A DNA stretch of 5,399 bases from Rubrivirga sp. (GTDB lineage Bacteria > Bacteroidota > Rhodothermia > Rhodothermales > Rubricoccaceae), in assembly GCA_012269805.1 (NCBI GenBank), contig JAAXJP010000498.1:1-5399 (forward strand), given 5' to 3'. The translations under genes and the position numbers were made by a program. Positions 1 through 5,399 of this stretch are shown in pieces. How positions within the stretch are numbered: the first letter of the stretch is position 1; each line of letters opens with the position of its first letter. The notes under the pieces were generated by a model. It was not told the origin of the DNA. It worked only from the letters and a program-made list of their open reading frames with translations, and did not search any database.

Positions 1-332
1 GCCTCGGACGCCGAGCGGACGCGGAGCGGCGGCGCCGCGCGGTCGGTCGTGGGCCCCGGCCGGTCGGGGACGGCGTCGCCGCCCACGACGCGGACGCCCC
101 GGACGCCGCTCGCGACCTCGGCCACGAGCGGCCGGAGCGCCTCCGGCACGCGGCCGCGGACCTCGACGCCGCCGTCACGCGCCGCGACGGCCACGTCGAG
201 CGCCCGCGTTCGGGCGTCGTCCACGAGGGCGAGGCGGACGGCCGTCTCGAGGCGGAGGTCCGCCAGCCGGGCCGCCACCTGCGCCGAGGCGGAGGGGGCC
301 AGGACGACGACGATCAGGGCGAGGGCACGCAT
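1..332 (-). CDS. Secreted BON-domain protein, 5' part only (runs off left edge)
   Basis: The frame starts at an ATG (complement of 330-332) and stays open to the window edge, giving 110 complete residues. Residues 1-17 look like a short Sec signal peptide: MRA, a hydrophobic core LALIVVVLA, then PSASA with likely cleavage before Gln18. There is no lipobox cysteine, so the product is probably soluble in the periplasm. Residues about 27-86 fit a BON domain: an N-terminal helix (LETAVRLALVDD), a strand with the typical DGGVEVRGRV turn, a second helix (EALRPLVAEVASGV) and a closing GVRGVRVV strand. BON domains, as in OsmY, are small alpha/beta modules linked to envelope stress and membrane or ligand binding. 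After residue 88 the chain becomes Pro/Arg/Ala-rich and looks like a linker, so another domain may lie beyond the edge. It starts 40 bp after the trxB stop on the same strand and may be co-transcribed. Its exact role is unknown. Confidence 0.72.
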   Translation of the reverse strand, partial: MRALALIVVVLAPSASAQVAARLADLRLETAVRLALVDDARTRALDVAVAARDGGVEVRGRVPEALRPLVAEVASGVRGVRVVGGDAVPDRPGPTTDRAAPPLRVRSASE

Positions 333-372
333 GGGAGTCGGGGGGCGCGTCCTCAAGCTAGAGCCGGCCCGG

Positions 373-1437
373 CTACGCTTCGGACTCGGCGACGGGCCGG
401 TGGGTCTCCGAGTCCTCGGCCGGGGCCGCGTGGTACTCCGTCTCGGTCCGCGGCTCGTCGATCACGTCCTGCTCGGCCAGCCAGCGCTCGGCGTCGATGG
501 CGGCCATGCAGCCCGTCCCGGCCGCCGTCACGGCTTGGCGGTAGACGTGGTCCTGCGCGTCGCCGCACACGAACACGCCCTCGACGTTGGTGTGCGTCGA
601 GTCGGGGTGGGTGAGGACGTAGCCGGCGTCGTCCATCTCCAGCCAGCCCTTGAAGATCTCGGTGTTCGGCTTGTGCCCGATGGCGACGAAAAAGCCCGTC
701 ACCGGCAGTTCGCGTGTCTCGCCCGTCTCGACGTCCTCCAGCCGGAGGCCCGTCACGGCGTCCTCGCCGAGCACGTCGGTCACGACCGTGTTCCAGTGGA
801 CCTGGACCTTCCCGTTCGAGAGGACGCGGTCCTGCATGATCTGGCTGGCCCGGAACGCGTCGCGCCGGTGGATCACGTGGACCGTCTTGGCGAAGCGGGT
901 CAGGAAGAGGGCCTCCTCCATGGCCGTGTCGCCGCCGCCGACGATGGCGATCTCCTCCTCGCGGAAGAACGCGCCGTCGCACGTCGCGCAGGCGCTCACG
1001 CCGCGGCCGAGCAGGCGCTTCTCGTTCTCCAGCCCGAGGTACTTCGCGCTCGCGCCCGTGGCCCCGATGACGGCGTCCGCCAAGAGCGGCGTCGTCTCGT
1101 CGACCACGAGTTTGTGCGGGCTCTCCGAGAGGTCGACGTGGGTGACGGTCCCCCAGCGGAGCTCGGCGCCGAACCGGACGGCCTGCTTTTCGAGGTCCTG
1201 CATGAGGTCCGGCCCCATGACGCCGTCGGGGTAGCCGGGGAAGTTCTCGACGTCGGTCGTGGTCGTGAGCTGGCCGCCGGGTGCCGAGCCCTGGACCACG
1301 AGCGGGTCGAGGCTCGCGCGGGCGGCGTAGAGGGCGGCCGTGAACCCGGCCGGGCCGGTCCCGACGATCACGACGGCACGGTGCTCGGCGCCGTCCCAGT
1401 CGAGGCCGTCGGGGAGGGGGGTGGGCTGATCAGTCAT
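373..1437 (-). CDS. trxB: Thioredoxin reductase (NADPH, FAD-dependent)
   Basis: This 354-residue cytosolic flavoenzyme passes electrons from NADPH through FAD and a CxxC disulfide to oxidised thioredoxin. Visible motifs are the FAD dinucleotide site GTGPAG (26-31), the PGGQL segment (53-57), the redox-active CATC with Cys150 and Cys153 followed by DG, the NADPH-site GGGDTAMEEA (167-176), the 2'-phosphate-binding HRR (190-192) and the second FAD motif CGDAQD (291-296). This order is that of the low-molecular-weight, E. coli-type enzyme. The ATG at the complement of 1435-1437 was chosen because it sits about 25 residues before the FAD motif. The frame stays open further upstream, but there it overlaps trxA out of frame and is not protein-like. 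The body matches the family's usual length of about 320 residues, after which comes an acidic, Glu-rich tail of about 33 residues (322-354) of unknown use. It lies 71 bp downstream of trxA, its likely substrate gene. No Shine-Dalgarno sequence precedes the start. Confidence 0.96.
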   Translation of the reverse strand: MTDQPTPLPDGLDWDGAEHRAVVIVGTGPAGFTAALYAARASLDPLVVQGSAPGGQLTTTTDVENFPGYPDGVMGPDLMQDLEKQAVRFGAELRWGTVTHVDLSESPHKLVVDETTPLLADAVIGATGASAKYLGLENEKRLLGRGVSACATCDGAFFREEEIAIVGGGDTAMEEALFLTRFAKTVHVIHRRDAFRASQIMQDRVLSNGKVQVHWNTVVTDVLGEDAVTGLRLEDVETGETRELPVTGFFVAIGHKPNTEIFKGWLEMDDAGYVLTHPDSTHTNVEGVFVCGDAQDHVYRQAVTAAGTGCMAAIDAERWLAEQDVIDEPRTETEYHAAPAEDSETHRPVAESEA

Positions 1438-1450
1438 GGGCGGAGGGTAC

Positions 1451-1487
1451 AAAAACGCGGGGGCGCCACCGGTGGGCGGCGCCCCCG
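1451..1487 (-). terminator. Intrinsic-terminator-like hairpin between trxA and trxB
   Basis: Two arms, 1458-1467 and 1478-1487, are perfect 10-bp reverse complements (CGGGGGCGCC / GGCGCCCCCG) around a 10-nt loop. Read on the minus strand, the stem is followed after 2 nt by five T residues (complement of 1451-1455). That is the GC-stem-plus-U-tract form of a Rho-independent terminator, pointing the right way to end trxA transcripts. It begins 21 nt after the trxA stop codon, and the T tract ends 13 nt before the trxB ATG, leaving no room for a promoter between hairpin and trxB. It may therefore act as a partial terminator or attenuator that sets the trxA:trxB ratio. The U tract is short, so its efficiency is uncertain. 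Confidence 0.66.
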
Positions 1488-1508
1488 AGGGCTCGGGCCG
1501 GCGAGGCG

Positions 1509-1844
1509 CTACGCGGCCTGCCCGGCGAGCGTGTCGAGCTTCTCGGCGAGGACCCGCTTCGGCACGACGCCGACCATCTGGTCGACGGGCTTCCCGTCCT
1601 TGAAGAACAGGAGCGACGGGATCGAACGGATCCCGTACTTCATGGCCGTCTGCGGGTTGTTGTCGACGTCGAGCTTGACCACCTTCGCCTTCCCGTCGTA
1701 CTCGGAGGCGATCTCCTCGATGGTGGGGGCGATCGTGCGGCAGGGGCCGCACCAGGTGGCCCAGAAGTCGACGAGGACGGGCTGGTCGCTGTTGAGGACC
1801 TCGGCTTCGAAGTTGGCGTCGGTGCCGGTGACGTAGACGGACAT
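1509..1844 (-). CDS. trxA: Thioredoxin
   Basis: This 111-residue protein has the usual length of classical thioredoxin and no signal peptide, so it is a cytosolic general disulfide reductant for enzymes such as ribonucleotide reductase, methionine sulfoxide reductase and peroxiredoxins. The active site is WCGPC (31-35), with Cys32 as the attacking thiol and Cys35 as the resolving thiol. The buried Asp26 and Lys57, which tune the active site in E. coli thioredoxin, are both present at the same positions, in VLVDFWA and VKLDVD. The cis-proline is Pro76 in RSIPSLLFF, and the late VGVVPK segment matches the glycine-containing strand of the fold. The ATG at the complement of 1842-1844 gives the normal N-terminus; no Shine-Dalgarno sequence precedes it. 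It is the first gene of the minus-strand set, followed by a terminator-like hairpin and then trxB, its reductase. It is divergent from the sensor kinase genes to the right. Confidence 0.97.
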   Translation of the reverse strand: MSVYVTGTDANFEAEVLNSDQPVLVDFWATWCGPCRTIAPTIEEIASEYDGKAKVVKLDVDNNPQTAMKYGIRSIPSLLFFKDGKPVDQMVGVVPKRVLAEKLDTLAGQAA

Positions 1845-2070
1845 CAGAAAGAAGGTGGGTTGGGTCGGGGTGGGATACGGCCCGGACGGCGCCGGGTTCG
1901 GTTCTCTACTTGTTCCGGGGCTCAGACGGGGCGTCCGGGCGGACCCTTACGGCGTCGGCGCCGGGCCAAGCTACGGGCCGATCCCGGTGTAGGAGAGCCC
2001 CCGTCCCTGCGGGCCCGCGCTTATCCATCGCGCGCCGCCGGACGATACCCGAGGCGGACCCCCAGCTACC
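1845..2070. promoter_or_regulatory. Divergent intergenic region between trxA and the kinase pair
   Basis: This 226-bp non-coding gap separates trxA (leftward) from the first kinase gene (rightward), so by position it should hold the promoters for both. I see no convincing -35/-10 pair or Bacteroidota-type -33/-7 pair on either strand; TACTTG at 1907-1912 and TTATCC near 2021 are the only A/T-richer islands of note and are weak. Short direct repeats occur: GGCGCCGGG at 1888-1896 and 1957-1965, and GGCGGACCC at 1938-1946 and 2053-2061. At this base composition they may be chance. There is no tRNA, riboswitch or strong hairpin that I can recognise. Confidence 0.4.
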
Positions 2071-4146
2071 GTGCTCCGCCCTCTCCTCCGCGTCTTCTGG
2101 ATCGCCGCGCTCGTCTGCCTGTGCGCGGCCACGGCGCCGCACGCCCAGACGGCCGGCGGTGGGGGCCTCACCCCGCTTCACGCCCTCCGCACCGACGCCG
2201 ATGGCGACGGCGTGCCCGACCTCGTCGGCGAGCGCGTTGTCGTGGCGGGCCGGGTGACGGCCGGGACGGGGCTCATCCGGGCCGGCCTCGGCGAGGCCTA
2301 CGTCCAGGACGGCACCGGCGGGCTCCGCCTCGCCTTCCCACCCGACGCCGACGCCGTGCTCACCGGCGACAGCCTCCGCCTGGCCGGCACCTTGGCCTTC
2401 CGGGACGGGATGCTCGAGCTCCAAGGTCCGGAGGTCGAGACGCTCCCCGGCCCAGCCCGAGAGGTCGCGCCGGTCCGCCTCCTCCCCGACAAACGGCCCG
2501 ACGGCAGCTCGGGCCCAGACATCGAGGGCCACGAGGGCGAGCTGGTTAGCGTCGAGGGCCGGGTACTCGAGATCGAGGAGATCCCCGGCGGCCGGGCCAT
2601 GATCCTCTTGAGCGGGACCGACCTCGTCCAGGTCTTCGCCTACACGCTCCGCCCGGCGCCCGTCTCGTTCGACGCCGTCCGGATCGGGGACTACGCCCGC
2701 GTTCGAGGCATCGCGGCCCAGTACGACCCCCAGCCTCCCTATAACGGGTCGTACCTCGTCTACCCCCTCGTCGACGGCGACGTGAAGAAGGCCGGCTTCT
2801 CGCCGACGGAGTACCGCAATGGGGCGCTCGGCGTGGGCGGCCTGCTCCTCCTCGCCCTCCTGTGGGCCGTGGTCCTCCGGCGTCAGGTGCGGAAACGGTC
2901 AGAGGCCCTTCGGTCCTCGGAGGTCCGCTACGGGCACCTGTTCAACGCCGCGGCCGACCCCGTCCTGCTCCTCGACGCGAGCCGGGGCGGCGAGGTCATC
3001 GAGGCCAACCGGGCTGCCCAGAAGGCCTTCGGGATCGACGTCAACGGCGACCGGCCGGACGGGCGGTCCGTCCGCCTCGCTCAGCTCGCCGCCGACGAAG
3101 ACGAGGCCACGCTCCACCTCGCCGACGCCGACAAGAAAGGCTCGGCGTCGGGCGTCCTCGAGCTGACGTGGGCCGACCACTCCCACGTCCCCTACGAGAT
3201 CGTCACGCGCCGGCTCCATGAGGGCCGGACGTTCGTGGCGATTGCCCGGAACGTGACCGAGCGTCGGGCCTACGAGCACGGGCTCCTCTCGGCCATCTCG
3301 GCCGCGGAGGAGGCCCGCGAGCAGGCCGAGGAGGCCGCCCGCCTCAAGTCGGCGATCCTGGCCAACATGAGCCACGAGGTCCGGACCCCCTTGACGGCCA
3401 TCCTGGGCTTCGCCGACATCTTGCGCGAGGAGGTCGCCGACGACCTCTACGAGTACGCCGACACGATCCGGACGGGCGGCCAACGCCTGCTCGACACGCT
3501 CAACGACATCCTCGACTACGCCCGCCTTGACGCCGAGCGGGCCGGGGTCCTGCCGGAGCCGATCGACGCGGCCGTCGTCGTGCGCGAGTCGGTCGCGCTG
3601 CTGGCTCCGCTCGCCCAGCAGAAGGGGCTCGGGCTCCACCTCCAGTCGACGGCGTCGTCGGTGCCGGCCACGCACTCCGCGCCGGCGCTCGGGCGGGTCG
3701 TCACGAACCTCGTCGGCAACGCGATCAAGTTCACCGAGCGCGGCGAGGTCCGCGTCTCGCTCCACGCCGCGCCCGACTTTTTCGCCGTCCGCGTCCAGGA
3801 CACCGGCGTCGGGATCTCCGAGACGTTCCTGCCCGAGCTCTACGAGGCGTTCAAGCAGGAGTCCGACGGCCACGGCCGCGGCTTCGAGGGGACGGGCCTC
3901 GGGCTGGCCATCACAAAGCGGCTCGTGGACCTGATGGGGGGCGAGATCCGCGTGTGGAGCCGGAAGGGCGAGGGGACGCTGTTCGAGGTGGCCCTCCCGC
4001 TCCACGCCCCCAACGCCGACGAGCCCGAGGCCCCCGAGATCCCCCACATCCCGTCGCCCGAGGAGCTCGGCGCGACGCGCGAGGCCGCCCTGCCCGCCGC
4101 CTCGCCCCACGCCGCGACCACCACCGCCTTCGGCGTCCCCGCGTAA
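2071..4146 (+). CDS. Membrane sensor histidine kinase with periplasmic OB-fold-like repeats and PAS domain
   Basis: This 691-residue sensor kinase should autophosphorylate on His and pass phosphate to an unidentified response regulator. The GTG start is chosen because it opens straight into a signal peptide (1-25, probable cleavage after PHA) and no ATG fits upstream. Residues 27-250 are predicted periplasmic: a DADGDGVPD calcium-type loop (42-50), then two similar beta-rich units (about 51-125 and 154-240), each with a GE-x-V-x-V-x-GRV strand and later a GD-x-x-R-x-x-G strand, as in OB folds. A membrane helix (251-269) is followed by RRQVRKR. A PAS domain covers about 281-399, a charged coiled-coil linker 400-427, and HisKA carries His435 in SHEVRTP. 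HATPase_c has an N box (Asn546, Asn550), a G1 box DTGVGI (577-582), an F box around Phe594 and a G2 box GTGLGL (607-612). A Pro/Ala-rich tail (645-691) ends the protein. There is no receiver domain. The mature protein has no cysteine. The next kinase starts 3 bp downstream. Confidence 0.93.
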   Translation: MLRPLLRVFWIAALVCLCAATAPHAQTAGGGGLTPLHALRTDADGDGVPDLVGERVVVAGRVTAGTGLIRAGLGEAYVQDGTGGLRLAFPPDADAVLTGDSLRLAGTLAFRDGMLELQGPEVETLPGPAREVAPVRLLPDKRPDGSSGPDIEGHEGELVSVEGRVLEIEEIPGGRAMILLSGTDLVQVFAYTLRPAPVSFDAVRIGDYARVRGIAAQYDPQPPYNGSYLVYPLVDGDVKKAGFSPTEYRNGALGVGGLLLLALLWAVVLRRQVRKRSEALRSSEVRYGHLFNAAADPVLLLDASRGGEVIEANRAAQKAFGIDVNGDRPDGRSVRLAQLAADEDEATLHLADADKKGSASGVLELTWADHSHVPYEIVTRRLHEGRTFVAIARNVTERRAYEHGLLSAISAAEEAREQAEEAARLKSAILANMSHEVRTPLTAILGFADILREEVADDLYEYADTIRTGGQRLLDTLNDILDYARLDAERAGVLPEPIDAAVVVRESVALLAPLAQQKGLGLHLQSTASSVPATHSAPALGRVVTNLVGNAIKFTERGEVRVSLHAAPDFFAVRVQDTGVGISETFLPELYEAFKQESDGHGRGFEGTGLGLAITKRLVDLMGGEIRVWSRKGEGTLFEVALPLHAPNADEPEAPEIPHIPSPEELGATREAALPAASPHAATTTAFGVPA

Positions 4147-4149
4147 GCC

Positions 4150-5382
4150 ATGATCGTCCCTGCCGGCCTCCCCCTCGCTCTCCCCCTGTCGGCGCCCCTC
4201 GCGCTCGCGGTCGGGGTTGCCCTCGGCCTCGCGATCGGCGCGGCGGGCGCCGCCGCGCTCGTCCGCCGACGGCTGCGGCGCGAGCACGCCGCCGTTGCGG
4301 CGTCGGAGGCCCGGCACCGGCGGCTCGTGGAGGAGGCGCCGGACGTCATCCTCGTCCACGACCCCGACGGCTCGGCCCTGTGGACCAACCGGGCCGGGCA
4401 GGCCGCGCTGAGCCTCGCGACGGCCAGCCCGTCGCTCTCGCTCCTCGACGCCGTCGCCGTGGCCGACCGGGCCACGCTCCGGGCCCACCTCGCGGAGGCG
4501 GCGACGGCCGGGCGAGCGCGGTCCGACGTCCGCGTGAGCGGGGCGAGCGGCGACCCGGTCCTCCTCGACCTCGTCTCGGAAGCGGTCGAGGTCGGCGGCC
4601 GCCGCCGCGTGCTCTCGGTCGGGCGCGACGTGGGCGAGCGACGGGCGCGCGAGCGCGCGCTCACGGAGGCCCGCGACCATGCCCAGGAGGCCGCCCGCGT
4701 CCGGAGCCAGTACCTCGCCTCACTGAGCCACGAGATCCGGACGCCGCTAACGTCGGTCGTCGGGTTCACCGAGATCCTGCGCGAGGAGGTCGCCGAGGCC
4801 CAGCGCGGGCTCGTCGACGCGATCGCGGCCGGCGGCCAGCGGCTCCTCGCCACGCTCGACTCGGTCCTCGACCTCGCCACGCTCGACGCGCGGAAAGAGA
4901 CGCTCCGCCCCGCCCCGCTCGACGTGGTCGGCGCGGTCGACGCGGCCGTCGCGGCGCTCCGCCCGCAGGCCGACGGCAAGGGGATCGCGCTCGACGTCGA
5001 GCCGGCCTTCGAGGCCATCCCGGCCACGATCGACGCGAACGCGCTCGGCCGCGTCCTGGCCCACCTCGTCGGCAACGGCGTCCGCTACACGGAGATGGGC
5101 AGCGTGACGGTCGAGGTCGACGCCGACGCGCAGGCCGTCTCGGTCCGCGTGATCGATACGGGCATCGGGATCCCGGAGGACGCACAGCGGACGCTGTTTC
5201 AGGGCTTCGAGCGGCCGGGCGGCGGGTTCGGGCTGGCCATCTCCGAGCGGCTCGTCCGGCTGATGGGCGGGACGATCTCGGTCGAGAGCCGCTGGCGGTC
5301 GGGGACGGCCGTGACGGTCGTGCTCCCGCGCGGCGACACCGCGCACGAGCCGGTCCGCGAGTTGGAGGAAGCCGAAGCCTGA
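4150..5382 (+). CDS. Membrane-anchored PAS sensor histidine kinase with shortened ATP lid
   Basis: This 410-residue kinase begins at an ATG 3 bp after the preceding stop, with no Shine-Dalgarno sequence, so translation is probably coupled to the first kinase gene. Residues 7-38 form one hydrophobic segment followed by RRRLRRE, predicting an N-out anchor with no periplasmic sensor. A PAS domain spans about 52-162 (EEAPDVILVHDPDG...VGRDVGERR), a charged helical linker 163-188, and HisKA carries His194 in LSHEIRTP. The HATPase_c domain has an N box with Asn309 (the earlier Asn of the first kinase is His305 here), a G1 box DTGIGIP (336-342), Phe350/Phe353, and a G2 box GGGFGL (357-362). Only three residues separate Phe353 from the G2 box, against twelve in the upstream kinase, so the ATP lid is mostly missing. 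Residues 190-258 align without gaps to 431-499 of the first kinase with about half identical, which indicates tandem paralogues. The product has no receiver domain and no cysteine. Catalytic activity is likely but less certain than for its neighbour. Confidence 0.92.
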   Translation: MIVPAGLPLALPLSAPLALAVGVALGLAIGAAGAAALVRRRLRREHAAVAASEARHRRLVEEAPDVILVHDPDGSALWTNRAGQAALSLATASPSLSLLDAVAVADRATLRAHLAEAATAGRARSDVRVSGASGDPVLLDLVSEAVEVGGRRRVLSVGRDVGERRARERALTEARDHAQEAARVRSQYLASLSHEIRTPLTSVVGFTEILREEVAEAQRGLVDAIAAGGQRLLATLDSVLDLATLDARKETLRPAPLDVVGAVDAAVAALRPQADGKGIALDVEPAFEAIPATIDANALGRVLAHLVGNGVRYTEMGSVTVEVDADAQAVSVRVIDTGIGIPEDAQRTLFQGFERPGGGFGLAISERLVRLMGGTISVESRWRSGTAVTVVLPRGDTAHEPVRELEEAEA

Positions 5383-5399
5383 CCCAGCCCGCCTCGGCG

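Noticed and set aside
1438..1752. N-terminal extension of TrxB by 105 residues
   Set aside because: The frame is open but overlaps trxA out of frame, is Arg/Pro-rich and lacks any domain. The internal ATG at 1437 gives a normal TrxB start.
49..1836. A 595-residue open frame on the plus strand across the trx genes
   Set aside because: It is antisense to trxA and trxB, which carry complete catalytic motifs. Its product is Arg/Gly/Ala/Val-rich without domains, the usual artefact of GC-rich coding DNA.
1881..1965. Short GC-rich inverted and direct repeats in the trxA/kinase spacer as operators
   Set aside because: Stems are 4-5 bp and repeats 9 bp, in sequence so GC-rich that chance matches are expected. 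There is no paired spacing typical of a dimer site.
2110..2148. Lipoprotein processing of the first kinase at Cys16 or Cys18
   Set aside because: The residues before these cysteines (ALVC, VCLC) do not fit a lipobox with Gly/Ala at -1. A standard signal peptidase I site (PHA-Q) fits better, and the protein already has a membrane helix.
2899..4680. A 593-residue open frame on the minus strand across both kinases
   Set aside because: It is antisense to well-formed HisKA/HATPase coding sequence and spans the junction of the two genes. Its composition is low-complexity Arg/Gly/Asp/Val, so it is a shadow frame.
2071..5382. Thiol-based redox sensing by the kinases, suggested by proximity to trxA/trxB
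   Set aside because: The only cysteines are Cys16 and Cys18 in the signal peptide of the first kinase. The mature first kinase and the whole second kinase have none, so direct disulfide control is not possible. The genes are also divergent, not in one operon.
1..5399. CRISPR arrays, tRNA/rRNA genes, insertion-sequence ends, phage or defence genes
   Set aside because: No regular repeats, cloverleaf-forming segments, transposase motifs or terminal inverted repeats are visible. All but the 226-bp spacer and short gaps is accounted for by the five genes.

Overview
This is a very GC-rich bacterial window with strong G/C bias at third codon positions and tightly packed genes. None of the five starts has a recognisable Shine-Dalgarno sequence at normal spacing. 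Together with a secreted BON protein and a sensor kinase carrying a Ca-loop/OB-fold-like ectodomain, this suggests the Bacteroidota/Rhodothermota side of bacteria, for example the Rhodothermota relatives of Rubricoccus, Rubrivirga and Salinibacter. That placement is inferred from style only; no rRNA or taxonomic marker is present.

Left half, all on the minus strand, reading right to left: trxA (thioredoxin, 1509-1844), an intrinsic-terminator-like hairpin (1451-1487), trxB (thioredoxin reductase, 373-1437), then the 5' end of a gene for a secreted BON-domain protein (1-332, running off the left edge). TrxB and TrxA form a complete NADPH -> FAD -> CxxC -> thioredoxin reducing couple. The terminator-like hairpin with a T5 tract lies just before trxB, so trxA may be made in excess over trxB, or trxB may depend on read-through.

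Centre: a 226-bp spacer (1845-2070) between divergently oriented genes, which must hold the start signals for both directions. I could not identify a convincing promoter or operator there.

Right half, plus strand: two adjacent sensor histidine kinase genes separated by 3 bp. The first (2071-4146) has a signal peptide, a periplasmic region with a DxDxDG calcium-type loop and two internally similar OB-fold-like repeats, one membrane helix, a PAS domain, HisKA and HATPase_c. The second (4150-5382) has only a membrane anchor, PAS, HisKA and HATPase_c. Its transmitter core is clearly homologous to that of the first, which indicates tandem duplication, and its ATP lid is much shortened. No receiver domain or response regulator lies in the window. 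The most interesting element is this paired-kinase module with its unusual ectodomain. The kinases probably signal as a pair to a regulator encoded elsewhere, and nothing in the sequence ties them functionally to the thioredoxin genes.
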